DNA from: Paraburkholderia edwinii
Lineage (GTDB): Bacteria; Pseudomonadota; Gammaproteobacteria; Burkholderiales; Burkholderiaceae
Length of the DNA stretch: 64,000 nt
Assembly: GCF_019428685.1 (NCBI RefSeq)
Contig: NZ_CP080095.1
Coordinates: 372,001 to 436,000, forward strand
Direction: 5' to 3'
The notes below the pieces were generated by a model. The model was not told the origin of the DNA and did no database searches. It worked only from the letters and a program-made list of their open reading frames with translations. Shown here piece after piece: positions 22,225 through 30,980 of this stretch. The position numbers were made by a program, and so were the translations under genes. Numbering within the stretch: the first letter of the stretch is position 1; each line of letters begins with the position of its first letter.

Positions 22225-23379
22225 CTAGAAGCGGTGAATCATGGCCACGCGGTACACGAGCTGATTCGGCGATGAAGAGGCGCCGGGGGCGAGGATGCTC
22301 TGGGCATCGTCGAACTGCGTGCCGGTATGCGCGCTCTCGACGTGCTGATAAGCGCCCTGAACGTAGACGGATGTGCGCCCGCTCAAGTCGTAGTCGAGCA
22401 TCAGCGCGAGGCTATGCCAGCGCGGAGCGAAGTCGCCTTCCGTGGACGACAGGTTGCCCCATGTGTACGTGTACGAGGCCGCGATCCACAGGTCGGGCTT
22501 GAAGTAGTAGTCGCCGTTCACCTGAAGATTGTCGAACCGCCAGCCTGTCCAGGTGCCGCCGTTGGCGGGATTCTGATCGCCGCTCAGGAATGCATTGTTC
22601 GTCGGATCGTCGATTTTCGTATGCGAGTACGCCGCTCCCACCTGCAGATTGCTGAACTTGTATGCGACGCCCGCGTCGATGTTCTCCTGTGAAGACCCGC
22701 TGAACACGGAATCGTCCGTGACCGCGCCGGCCGTGCCGTTGCCCGGATGATCGATGCGCATATAGGCAGCCTCCGCGGTCAGACCGCCGTGCTGGTATTG
22801 CCCCGCCGCGCTGAACATCCGGTTATTCTGGAAGCCGCCCGCGGTATTGCTGAAGCCGTACATGGCCTCACCGGAGAGACCGCGGTAATTCGGCGTTGCG
22901 TACTTGATCGAGTTATTGACGCGGAAATCCCAATCGGCGTTGTCGTTGTCGAATGGGACCGCGCCGACGTCTCCGCCCCAGCTGCCTGCCGCGGTAATCG
23001 AACTGAACAGGTCGACGGTCGGATCGTACTGACGCCCGAGCGTGAGCGTGCCGTATCGGTCCGACTGCAATCCGACATAAGCCTGACGCCCGAACAGGCG
23101 TCCCTCCTGGCCGAATTCACCGTTACTGGCGTTGAAGCCGCCTTCGAGACGGAAGATAGCGGAAAGACCGCTGCCCAGGTCCTCGCTGCCCCTGACTCCC
23201 CAGCGGCTGCCTGCGGCATTGCCGCTGCGCATCTGCACGGCGGACCCCGATCCGGCGTTGTTCGTGAAGTTGACGCCTTCGTCGATCAGGCCGTACAGGG
23301 TGACGCTGTTTTGCGCGTGGGCTGCGCCGCACAGCATCATCAAGGGGAAGGCCAATACAGTCCATCTGGATCTCTTCAT
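22225..23379 (-). CDS. Gram-negative trimeric porin (OmpC-like, Burkholderia type)
   Basis: This outer-membrane general diffusion porin has 384 residues. A signal peptide (MKRSRWTVLAFPLMMLCGAAHA) is followed by QNSVTLYGLIDEGVNF, the standard first strand of betaproteobacterial porins. Alternating beta strands run through to the terminal ...YRVAMIHRF, ending in the Phe needed for outer-membrane insertion. Conserved RLFGRQAYVGL and YGTLTLGRQYDPT sit in the N-terminal third. Its neighbour on the same strand is a LysR regulator, 207 bases upstream. Confidence 0.95.
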   Translation of the reverse strand: MKRSRWTVLAFPLMMLCGAAHAQNSVTLYGLIDEGVNFTNNAGSGSAVQMRSGNAAGSRWGVRGSEDLGSGLSAIFRLEGGFNASNGEFGQEGRLFGRQAYVGLQSDRYGTLTLGRQYDPTVDLFSSITAAGSWGGDVGAVPFDNDNADWDFRVNNSIKYATPNYRGLSGEAMYGFSNTAGGFQNNRMFSAAGQYQHGGLTAEAAYMRIDHPGNGTAGAVTDDSVFSGSSQENIDAGVAYKFSNLQVGAAYSHTKIDDPTNNAFLSGDQNPANGGTWTGWRFDNLQVNGDYYFKPDLWIAASYTYTWGNLSSTEGDFAPRWHSLALMLDYDLSGRTSVYVQGAYQHVESAHTGTQFDDAQSILAPGASSSPNQLVYRVAMIHRF

Positions 23380-23586
23380 TGTGCGGGTTCTCAGCTTCTA
23401 TTGACGAATCATGACTTTGGATGCCTAAGCATGTGACGTGACTTTCACAGTCATTGCTATGACGATGTGCTAAATGAATGTGAAGCCAGGTGCAGTCTAT
23501 GAAGCCAATTTCCGCTGAATGCGGCGCAATCGAAAACTGAGAATTTCAGGAAGCCCCCACAATGCGCGGTCCGCGACGGCGCCGGC

Positions 23587-24522
23587 TCAGGCGACCGCGC
23601 GCAGCGGCAATGCGGCTCCCGACAGGCCGGCGGGCGATTGCCGAAACTGCTCGACCGTGAAGTCGATGAAATTGCGAACCTTCGTGGTCAGATAGTTGCG
23701 GCCCGAATAGACGATGGAGACGTAGCGGGTTCCGCCCGTGACCTCGTATTGCGGGAGAACGGTTTTCAGGGCGCCTGCTGCAATCTCGTCGGCGACAAAA
23801 TGATAAGGAAGCAGTGCGATGCCCATGCCAGCCAGTGCCGCGGCGCGGACCATCGAATAGCCGGTCGCGCTGAGCGGGCCGCAAGCATCGATCCGCTGGA
23901 TGCCGTCGATACCGGAGAACTCCCAGACGCGCGACTGCTCCGATAGCGTGAGCCGGTCGTGCTGGGCAAGCTGAGGCGGCGAGAGCGGCATGCCGCGTTC
24001 GGCCAGATAAGCGGGGGATGCGACCGCAACCTCCTGAACCGCGATCAGCTTGCGGCTGACGAGCGATGCGTTGACCGGATGACGGTTGGTCGCAAAGCAG
24101 ATGTCGAAGCCGCCTTCGATCATGTCGATCTGTGTGTCGTAGGACGTCACCTCGAATTCGACGCGAGGATTGGCGACACGATAAGCGCGGAACAGCGGCG
24201 CGAGCTCGGTATTCGCAAAAGGAACCGGCGCGGCGATGCGCAGCATGCCGCTGGGATTGCGCGTCGCCCGCAAAAGATCGGACTCGACCTGATCGAACTT
24301 TTCGATCACGGCGCGGCAACCTTCGAGGTACAGACGGCCGGTTTCGGTGAGCGAAAGACTGCGCGTCGAGCGGTTCAGCAAGCGCATGTTCAGATGCGCC
24401 TCCAGCATGCTGACGCTTCGCGTGACCGCCGCAGCGGACATGCCGAGCTGCCGCCCGGCGACGCTAAAGCTGCTCAGTTCGACGACGCGCATGAACACGC
24501 GCATGGCTTGTAGCTGATTCAT
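23587..24522 (-). CDS. LysR-family transcriptional regulator
   Basis: This 311-residue regulator starts at MNQLQAMRVFMRVVELSSFS; the frame extends 24 codons further but without family sequence. The N-terminal winged helix-turn-helix (about residues 2-60) contains AGRQLGMSAAAVTRSVSMLE and the linker helix NRSTRSLSLTETG. The C-terminal effector domain reads like the subgroup of LysR regulators that recognise quinones or aromatics. The regulated gene is not evident; the porin downstream on the same strand is a candidate. Confidence 0.92.
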   Translation of the reverse strand: MNQLQAMRVFMRVVELSSFSVAGRQLGMSAAAVTRSVSMLEAHLNMRLLNRSTRSLSLTETGRLYLEGCRAVIEKFDQVESDLLRATRNPSGMLRIAAPVPFANTELAPLFRAYRVANPRVEFEVTSYDTQIDMIEGGFDICFATNRHPVNASLVSRKLIAVQEVAVASPAYLAERGMPLSPPQLAQHDRLTLSEQSRVWEFSGIDGIQRIDACGPLSATGYSMVRAAALAGMGIALLPYHFVADEIAAGALKTVLPQYEVTGGTRYVSIVYSGRNYLTTKVRNFIDFTVEQFRQSPAGLSGAALPLRAVA

Positions 24523-24907
24523 TTTGCAGGCCTTGCGAACGAAGTCGCGCTGGTGATCGCGGCAAGGATCGTAAGCCGGTCGTGCAGGCGGCACACATCG
24601 TTTGCACGCGGGTTGTTCCGTAAACGTCAGCGATTATCGGATCGCGCGAGACGCGCCTATTTAAAAAGACATGAACCGAACATGAAAATTAATTTACCTG
24701 GGGCGCCCGCGTGCACGGGCGGCGGGCCATCCCGATCGCGTTAAATTTCTCTTCATGTTTGTGTTCGCGTAACGGAACCCTTGCGTCTCTATGCTGGCTT
24801 CCACGGGCTCGCGCGAAGAAGCGACGCCCGGCCCCGATCCGGGTGAACGAGGGATTCGCCGCGCGACGGCAAGTCCAGTGTTTCGATATGAAGGGACGTG
24901 AACGGAC
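24523..24907. other. Intergenic region
   Basis: About 385 bases divergent between a LysR regulator and a small lipoprotein gene. An AT-rich patch (ATTTAAAAAGACATGAACC, 24658-24677) probably marks promoters. No gene is seen. Confidence 0.5.
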
Positions 24908-25150
24908 ATGAAACGACACATCATCGTGAAGACTTGGCGCGCCGCTCTAGGCGTCGCGGCTGCGGCGGCGCTATCAGGCTGCGCCGGCTTACATGGACAG
25001 CCCAATGGTCCCGGCGACTGCGTTGGGCCACCGGGATTCTGCGTGCCGTATTTCGGTGCGAACGCAATCGTTCCCGATATGCAGCCGGCGCGCGCCTATG
25101 CGGCTTTTCACCGGTTATCGCCGGCAACCGGTCGAAGCGTTGACGCATAA
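24908..25150 (+). CDS. Small putative lipoprotein
   Basis: The 80-residue product has a lipoprotein signal: a positively charged start (MKRHIIVKTWR), a hydrophobic stretch and the lipobox LSGC at residues 21-24. The mature part is short, with two further Cys (GDCVGPPGFCVPYFG). No family is recognised. It may be co-transcribed with the FUSC-family gene 70 bases downstream. Confidence 0.5.
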   Translation: MKRHIIVKTWRAALGVAAAAALSGCAGLHGQPNGPGDCVGPPGFCVPYFGANAIVPDMQPARAYAAFHRLSPATGRSVDA

Positions 25151-25218
25151 TGAAGCGCATTTGAAGCGCATCGCTTGCGTGCGCGGCATGGCAGATGCTG
25201 CGCATCGGGAACCCGCCT

Positions 25219-25818
25219 ATGACCGACGACCACACCAAAACGATGAACGACACGAGGCAAACGCGACACGAAGCGCGAACTCGCGCTGCCGATCTACTGG
25301 TCGGCCTGGTGAAAAGCCTGCCGTTTCGCGAGCGCGTCGTCGAGGGGTGCCTCGTCGCTTTGCAAGCGGTCTGCGGCGCGTGTCTTGCCTACGGTGCATC
25401 GATTGCGCTGCATACGCAGCAGCCGTTCTGGGCCGCGATTACCGCGATCGCGGTCACGCAGCATACCTACGCGGACACGCGCAATCTGTCGCGCGATCAG
25501 TTTATCGGCGCGATGGCGGGCGGGCTGTTCGGCTTCGTCGGCGCGTCGCTTGGAGCGGGCGCGCATGAGCTGCTCGGCTATGCGACGACGGTCGCGGCGG
25601 TCATCGTCGCGTGCTGGTGCGTGAATGTGGGCAGCGCCGCGCGTCTTGGGGCGATCACCGCGACGATCGTGCTACTCGTACCGATGCAAGGGCCGTTGTG
25701 GGATGTGCCCCTGTTTCGGCTGATCCAGGTCGTGATCGGTACGCTGTCGACGCTCTTCGTCAGCTGGCTCTTTGGTTGGGGGCAGCGCAGGATTACGCAG
25801 ATGCGTAGCTCGCAATGA
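25219..25818 (+). CDS. FUSC-family inner-membrane protein
   Basis: This membrane protein of about 199 residues has at least five hydrophobic segments and the FUSC/aromatic-acid exporter pattern QPFWAAITAIAVTQHTYADT followed by DQFIGAMAGGLFGFVGA. It is the length of a single transmembrane half without the large cytoplasmic domain of full fusaric-acid exporters. The start is taken at MTDDHTKTMNDT; an upstream ATG at 25195 would add eight residues. Substrate unknown. Confidence 0.8.
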   Translation: MTDDHTKTMNDTRQTRHEARTRAADLLVGLVKSLPFRERVVEGCLVALQAVCGACLAYGASIALHTQQPFWAAITAIAVTQHTYADTRNLSRDQFIGAMAGGLFGFVGASLGAGAHELLGYATTVAAVIVACWCVNVGSAARLGAITATIVLLVPMQGPLWDVPLFRLIQVVIGTLSTLFVSWLFGWGQRRITQMRSSQ

Positions 25819-25877
25819 GCGCGTCGAGTCATGCGGAGTCGCGTCGGATCGGGTCGCCCGGTCGCTTTGCCGGCCGA

Positions 25878-26282
25878 TCACGGACTTCGTGAAAAAAGTG
25901 TCGCGCCCGCGACCGGATCGAGCCACTCCGGTGCGTGATCGGTGTAAATCTCTCTTTGCGGCTGCAGGCCTTCCATGCTGTCGAGTGTGCCCGCCTTCAC
26001 GATGGCCATGCCGGGCATTACGACAGACTTCGTGACGACAGGCGATCCGCATTCCGCGCAGAAATGACGGAATGACGGCTGTCCGCTATCGCCGGTCGTG
26101 ACGTAGAACTTCGTCTCGCCGAACTGCTCGTAGTCGGCCTCCTTGACGATAAGGTTGAACGAGAATGCGCTTCCGCTCTGCTTCCGGCAGAGCGAGCAAT
26201 GGCATATCGCGGCAGCTTGCGGTTCGCCTTTCAAGATGTAGCGGACCGCGCCGCACGCGCAGCCTCCTTTGCGTTCCTGCAT
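25878..26282 (-). CDS. GFA / CENP-V domain zinc protein
   Basis: This 134-residue protein is of the glutathione-dependent formaldehyde-activating-enzyme-like family. Zinc ligands are visible in GGCACGAVRY, CHCSLCRKQSG and FCAECGS. The enzymatic role of most members is unproven. It is divergent from a LacI regulator, and a palindromic operator lies 29 bases before its start, so it is probably controlled by that regulator. Confidence 0.9.
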   Translation of the reverse strand: MQERKGGCACGAVRYILKGEPQAAAICHCSLCRKQSGSAFSFNLIVKEADYEQFGETKFYVTTGDSGQPSFRHFCAECGSPVVTKSVVMPGMAIVKAGTLDSMEGLQPQREIYTDHAPEWLDPVAGATLFSRSP

Positions 26283-26310
26283 GATGGGTTTCCTGAACGA
26301 TGATGAAATT

Positions 26311-26330
26311 TATCGAAAACGATTTCGATA
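26311..26330. promoter_or_regulatory. LacI-type operator 1
   Basis: The 20-mer TATCGAAAACGATTTCGATA is a palindrome centred on CG, with a single asymmetric base pair next to the centre. The AAnCGnTT core is typical of LacI-family sites. It lies in the divergent region between the GFA gene and the LacI gene. Confidence 0.65.
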
Positions 26331-26379
26331 AAAAGATAGCAGTGGACTCCGAAAAACTCAAGGGAATTTGCCGGAAGTG

Positions 26380-26392
26380 CGAAATCGTTTTG
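26380..26392. promoter_or_regulatory. LacI-type operator 2
   Basis: CGAAATCGTTTTG repeats the core of operator 1 (read on the other strand) with one degenerate half. Its centre is 66 bp from operator 1. Confidence 0.5.
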
Positions 26393-26442
26393 TCCTATGA
26401 GGGTAATAGAGCGCGCCCGATACGGTGAGCCGTCGTAGAATG

Positions 26443-26457
26443 TCGAATCGTTTTCGA
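26443..26457. promoter_or_regulatory. LacI-type operator 3
   Basis: TCGAATCGTTTTCGA carries the same core 63 bp from operator 2, just upstream of the LacI coding start, so it is suited to autoregulation. Confidence 0.55.
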
Positions 26458-26492
26458 TGCCACGATCGAAGCGGACTTCACGAAAACTTCGA

Positions 26493-27575
26493 ATGAACAT
26501 CCAGGAATTTGCAGCGAGGCTCAAGCTTTCGGTCAGTACCGTGTCGAAAGCATTGAACGGCCGGGAGGACGTCAGCGCCGCGACGCGTCAGCGGGTGCTT
26601 GAGGCCGCCGAGCAATACGGCTTCTCTCCGGACCCGGCCGCGCGCCGCTTGCGGCGGCAAACGGCCGACACCATCGCGTTCGTCGTATCGGCTCCGCAGA
26701 CCTCGTTCGCGCATCCGTTTTTCCTCGACATGCTCGCCGGCGTGAACGAGGCGATGGACGACAGCGGCTTGCAGGTGATCGTGGCGTCCGCGCGAAGCGT
26801 GGAGGGCGAGCTCGATGTGTTCAAGCGGCTGATCGAGCGCCAGCGAGTCGATGCGTTATTGTTCGGGCGCACGCGCCGGAAGGATGAGCGGATCGCCTAT
26901 CTGCTCGAGCGCGATATTCCGTTCGTCGCTTTCGGCCGAAGCGAGACGTCCGACCAATTTCCGTTTGTCGATATCGATCACAGCGTGGTTGGGCGCACCG
27001 GTTGCGGGCGCTTTATCGCGCTCGGGCATCGTCGCATCGCGCTTGTTCATGCGCCGGAATACCTGATGTTCAGCTATCTCGAGCGCGTCGGTTACGAAGA
27101 GGCGTTGCGTGCTGCCAGCATCCGGTTCGACAAGGATCTCTGCGTCGAAACGGCGATTTCCGAAGAAGGTGGCGCGGATGCGGTCCGAAGACTGCTCGCG
27201 CTGCCGAACCCGCCGACCGCGATCGTCTGCGGTCACGATCTGCTTGCATTGGGCGTGATGCGCGGCATCTCGGAGACGGGGCGCGTGCCGGGCCGCGATA
27301 TCGGTGTGATCGGTGGGGACAATCATCCGATCGGGCGCTACGTGCAGCCCGCGCTGACTACCTTCTCGGCGGAGACGCATCGCGCGGGCAAGCGGATGGC
27401 GCAGATGCTGATCGAGCGGATCAACGGCACGGCGCCGCAGGAACTGCAGGAGATCTGGGCGCCCGAACTGATCGTTCGCTCTTCCGATGGGCCGAAACGC
27501 GTTGCGGAAGGGGCGGCGGCTGAAAGCAAAAGTAAAGCCGCGACGCCCAAACGAGCGCGCGCCGTGCGGACTTAG
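26493..27575 (+). CDS. LacI-family transcriptional regulator
   Basis: This 360-residue regulator begins MNIQEFAARLKLSVSTVSKALNG, the LacI helix-turn-helix. It is followed by the hinge (YGFSPDPAARRLRRQTADT) and a periplasmic-binding-type sugar-sensor domain. A 12-codon upstream extension from 26457 overlaps operator 3 and is unlikely to be translated. Three matching operator copies upstream suggest control of itself and of the divergent GFA gene. The ligand is unknown, and no sugar transport genes are nearby. Confidence 0.92.
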   Translation: MNIQEFAARLKLSVSTVSKALNGREDVSAATRQRVLEAAEQYGFSPDPAARRLRRQTADTIAFVVSAPQTSFAHPFFLDMLAGVNEAMDDSGLQVIVASARSVEGELDVFKRLIERQRVDALLFGRTRRKDERIAYLLERDIPFVAFGRSETSDQFPFVDIDHSVVGRTGCGRFIALGHRRIALVHAPEYLMFSYLERVGYEEALRAASIRFDKDLCVETAISEEGGADAVRRLLALPNPPTAIVCGHDLLALGVMRGISETGRVPGRDIGVIGGDNHPIGRYVQPALTTFSAETHRAGKRMAQMLIERINGTAPQELQEIWAPELIVRSSDGPKRVAEGAAAESKSKAATPKRARAVRT

Positions 27576-27742
27576 TAACCCGTATCGCCTGCTTTTAACC
27601 CACTACGAATAGCTTCCTTGTCGCGCTTGGTTCGCAATTCTGAACTTTTGTGAATTGTCGCCAAAGCGGAATCCCAAGGCTCTACGATCGGATGCGTTTA
27701 TCGGTCTGATCTCACGAAGCAGCCTTCGATACGGGGATTCAC

Positions 27743-28666
27743 ATGCGCAAACTGGATAGGGCGGAGATTTGTCGGCGAACCGCCGTGGAACGGCCGTATT
27801 TCGCGTTCGACGAGCTATCTTTGAGCGCTGACGGAGCCGTGATCGGCGAGGTCCGACGCGAGCATGGTTTGGGCTACGAATGCGGTCCGCTGGGCGCTGC
27901 GGAAATTGGCCGGCATCTTGCGATTCTCGGCTCGTGTGCGGCAGCGGCCCATGCGATTAGCGATGAACGCCTGTACTACCTGGCCACGCATGCCGAGTTG
28001 CGAAGACATGGCGTTGCTCACGGAAGCCTTCCTTCGGCGCGCGCCACATGCCGCGGCACCGCGACCATCGTCGAACGCACTGCGCGGACGCTTTCCGCGC
28101 AAACGACCATGCAGATCGGCGACGATGCGCCGTTCGTTTCGCTGTTCGTGCAATACCGCGTATTGAGCGAGCTGCTTTTCGCGCGGTTGTTTTCGCATCT
28201 CGCGGTGGGCTCGGACCATACTGGCATCACCTCACCGTACGTTGAACCGATTCCGCTTGTGTGGTCCGAACCGCGCGGTCATTCGATCGTTGCGCGAAAT
28301 CACGGACTCTCCGCGCGCGAGTGCGCGGGGCACTTCAGAGGTTATCCGGCTTGGCCCGTTGCGATAATCGCTTCGTGCATGCTGAGAACCGTCGAGCGGT
28401 TGCTGCATTACGCGCTGCATTTTCCGGTTCAGTGGGTGATGGATAGCTGCGAACTCGATGCGCTCGAATTGATTCCGGCTGCTGCGTCGGTGGTGTTTTC
28501 AACGAGGTATCGTGGTGCAGTAGCGGGTGAAATGCAGCATGCGTTCATCTGCGAAGCGCACGTAGGCGACAAACTCTGCGCGCGGATGTCGACGGTGGTC
28601 AGCGTGCAAGGAGCAGCGCGCGATGTCGCTGCCTTTGAAACTGCCAGCAGCTTGACGGTATCGTGA
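27743..28666 (+). CDS. Conserved hypothetical protein, possible hot-dog fold
   Basis: This 307-residue protein has no recognised signature. The segment EVRREHGLGYECGPLGAAEIGRHLA and the terminal DKLCARMSTVVSVQ resemble strands and the central helix of hot-dog fold acyl-thioester enzymes (FabA/thioesterase type). The length would suit a double hot-dog. No signal peptide. A TACGGGGATTCAC leader precedes the ATG. It stands alone between two regulators. The function is not assigned. Confidence 0.6.
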   Translation: MRKLDRAEICRRTAVERPYFAFDELSLSADGAVIGEVRREHGLGYECGPLGAAEIGRHLAILGSCAAAAHAISDERLYYLATHAELRRHGVAHGSLPSARATCRGTATIVERTARTLSAQTTMQIGDDAPFVSLFVQYRVLSELLFARLFSHLAVGSDHTGITSPYVEPIPLVWSEPRGHSIVARNHGLSARECAGHFRGYPAWPVAIIASCMLRTVERLLHYALHFPVQWVMDSCELDALELIPAAASVVFSTRYRGAVAGEMQHAFICEAHVGDKLCARMSTVVSVQGAARDVAAFETASSLTVS

Positions 28667-28680
28667 AGTCAAAATGAGAG

Positions 28681-28701
28681 GACCGGGGGCTCGCCCCGGT
28701 C
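28681..28701. terminator. Hairpin between convergent genes
   Basis: GACCGGGG (28681-28688) pairs with CCCCGGTC (28694-28701). On the minus strand it is followed by CTCTCATTTT, so it can end the entericidin transcript; on the plus strand no T run follows. Confidence 0.5.
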
Positions 28702-28762
28702 CGCATCGGTACTACGCAGTCGCGACCCTGTCTGGCTCGCGGAGCCCGTCTTGCGCCGCGAT

Positions 28763-28891
28763 TTACAGCGCGTGCTTGACGGCGTTGGCAGAGTCCGTCA
28801 GATCCTTGCCCGCCCCTGCGACCGTGTTGCAACCCACCAGGGCCAGCAGGCCACCCATCAACAACGACATAGCGATTAAGCGCTTAAACAT
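28763..28891 (-). CDS. Entericidin A/B family lipoprotein
   Basis: The 42-residue product is a typical entericidin: MFKRLIAMSLLMGGLLALVGC with a lipobox (LVGC) and then NTVAGAGKDLTDSANAV, the conserved family core. GGAGGTCGGTGAGT precedes the ATG at 28891. The frame runs further upstream to 29050, but without family sequence. Entericidins are small outer-membrane lipoproteins linked to envelope stress or bacteriolysis; here no antitoxin partner is visible. Confidence 0.85.
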   Translation of the reverse strand: MFKRLIAMSLLMGGLLALVGCNTVAGAGKDLTDSANAVKHAL

Positions 28892-29113
28892 ACTCACCGA
28901 CCTCCGACTTGTTTCATTAACCACGAGTGTGAATCTACCGCTTTTCCTTACAATCAGGAACGGATCGATGCGGGGCGAGTATAAACGATGCGGCCTTGCG
29001 GGCGGCTTAAGGGCGCGCGGCGGCGGATTGCGGGCGACGCGGTTTGCCAAGCGGCTATAAGATCGTCAGGTTGACCATTTCAACCGCTTCAAGACGGGAC
29101 AGAAAACCGCATC

Positions 29114-30004
29114 ATGATCCGCTACCTTCGCACCTTCGTCGTCGCGGCCGAGGCCGAGTCGTTCTCGGCGGCCGGTAATCGGCTCGGGCTCACGCAATCC
29201 GCTGTCAGCACGCAGATTCGACGGCTCGAAGACGAGCTCGGCTTTCCGCTATTCGATCGCAAGGCCAAGTCGGTCACGCTGTGCAACGAAGGGCGACATG
29301 CGCTCGAACAGGCGACGCAGATTCTCGATCTGTTCGACGGCATGAAGCAGCAGCGCGGTTTTCCTGACCCACGCGGCTTGAACATCGGCGCGATCTCGAC
29401 GGTTCAGGCGAGCCTGTTGCCGAAGGCGCTGCAGCATTTTAGACGCGCGCAGCCGGCGGCGTCGATCAATATCGCACCGGGTGTGTCGACCGAACTGCTC
29501 GCTAAAGTCGACTCGCACGAACTCGATCTCGCGGTGATGCTCAAGCCGCGCCTCGGCTTGCCGCCGGACCTCAAATGGATTCCGCTGATTCAGGAACGCT
29601 ATGTCGGCATTGCGCCGAAGGGCACGCCCGGCGATCTCGCCGAAGTGTTGCGCACGCAACCGTTTATTCGCTACGACCGACGCTCGCCTGGTGGCCAGCT
29701 TGTCGACCGCTATCTGAAGCAACACGGGCTCGCAACGATGGACACGATGGAGCTCGACGAACCCTCGGTCATCCTGAATATGGTCAGCGAAGGGCTCGGT
29801 TGTTCGATCATTCCGGGCGACCTCGTTCCGGTGAGCAAAGTGCGCGGCATCAGGACGCTGCGATTGCCTGGCAGTCCGCTGATTCGTGAGATCGGCATAC
29901 TCGCGCGTCTCGAAGTATTCGACCGCCCATCGACGCAAACTTTCGTCGACAGCCTCACCGTGCAGGCCGCGAAAATCGGCAAGCGTTCCAGCCGGTCCAA
30001 CTGA
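29114..30004 (+). CDS. LysR-family transcriptional regulator
   Basis: This 296-residue regulator begins MIRYLRTFVVAAEAESFSAA, with the helix-turn-helix NRLGLTQSAVSTQIRRLE and FDRKAKSVTLCNEG. It is encoded in the same direction as, and 157 bases before, the SDR/RraA-like/MFS cluster, which it probably controls. Confidence 0.92.
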   Translation: MIRYLRTFVVAAEAESFSAAGNRLGLTQSAVSTQIRRLEDELGFPLFDRKAKSVTLCNEGRHALEQATQILDLFDGMKQQRGFPDPRGLNIGAISTVQASLLPKALQHFRRAQPAASINIAPGVSTELLAKVDSHELDLAVMLKPRLGLPPDLKWIPLIQERYVGIAPKGTPGDLAEVLRTQPFIRYDRRSPGGQLVDRYLKQHGLATMDTMELDEPSVILNMVSEGLGCSIIPGDLVPVSKVRGIRTLRLPGSPLIREIGILARLEVFDRPSTQTFVDSLTVQAAKIGKRSSRSN

Positions 30005-30161
30005 CGAGCTATCTAATTTTCTTAGGCTCAGCCCCGTAAATTTCCGTTTTACAGGCAAATTCGCTCGTTCCTATACTGGCTTTCAACTTCGATCGTGACG
30101 CGGGCCTCAAGGAGACGAGGTCCGTGCAGTCGTCCGGTCGACTGCCTAAGTGAGGACCTCA

Positions 30162-30947
30162 GTGGATTTGCAACTGAATGGCAAAGTGGCGCTCGTACTC
30201 GGCGCCGGTGGCGGCCTGGGCGGCGCAATTGCGCGCGCGCTCGCCGGCGAGGGTGTGCGCGTCGCAGTGGCCGATGTCGATCTGGCCGCAGCGGAAAAGA
30301 CATCTCACGCGATCAACGATGCAGGCGGCCGCGCGCTGTCCGTGCAATGGGATCTCGCCGATCTCGCGAGCATCGACGGGCATGTGAGCAAGATCGAAAG
30401 CGAACTGGGCCCCGTCGATATCCTCGTGAACAACACGGGCGGACCGCCGCCGACGCCGGCGAGCGGACAGGATCCGGCGCTCTGGCGCAAGCATTTCGAC
30501 AGCATGGTGCTGTCCGTGGTCGCGATTACGGACCGCGTGCTGCCGGGCATGAAGAGCCGCAAATACGGCCGGATTATCACAAGCACGTCGTCGGGCGTGG
30601 TTGCGCCGATTCCGAATCTTGGTCTTTCGAATGCGCTGCGGCTGTCGCTGGTCGGCTGGTCCAAGACGCTCGCGAAAGAGGTTGGCCGTGATGGCGTGAC
30701 CAGCAACATCGTGCTGCCGGGCCGCATCGCGACCGATCGCATCCGCTTCCTCGACGAAGCGAAAGCGAAGCGCGAAGGCCGTTCGGTTGAAGACGTGTCG
30801 GCCGAAAGTACAGGTTCGATTCCGGTCGGCCGCTACGGCGAGCCGCGCGAATACGGCGACATGGTTACGTTCCTCGCGAGCCCGCGTGCGTCGTACATCA
30901 CGGGGTCGACGATCCGCATCGATGGCGGACTGATCGCGAGCGTCTGA
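30162..30947 (+). CDS. Short-chain dehydrogenase/reductase with altered active site
   Basis: This 261-residue SDR has the Rossmann motif GAGGGLGGAIA and NNTGGPP. GTG 30162 (MDLQLNGKVAL) is chosen because GAGG lies seven bases before it; another GTG is at 30150. In the usual YxxxK position it reads S156-N-A-L-R160, so both the catalytic Tyr and Lys are replaced, although Ser residues of the triad region (TSTSSG) remain. Such divergent SDRs form a recognisable group often called FabG-like. The cluster context suggests catabolism of a small organic acid. Confidence 0.85.
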   Translation: MDLQLNGKVALVLGAGGGLGGAIARALAGEGVRVAVADVDLAAAEKTSHAINDAGGRALSVQWDLADLASIDGHVSKIESELGPVDILVNNTGGPPPTPASGQDPALWRKHFDSMVLSVVAITDRVLPGMKSRKYGRIITSTSSGVVAPIPNLGLSNALRLSLVGWSKTLAKEVGRDGVTSNIVLPGRIATDRIRFLDEAKAKREGRSVEDVSAESTGSIPVGRYGEPREYGDMVTFLASPRASYITGSTIRIDGGLIASV

Positions 30948-30980
30948 CTCCCTCCCTTCCTTCAAATACACAAACGAACT

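Noticed and set aside
28681..28701. Terminator of the 307-residue hypothetical gene on the plus strand
   Set aside because: The hairpin is strong, but no T run follows on the plus strand; it fits the minus-strand entericidin gene better.
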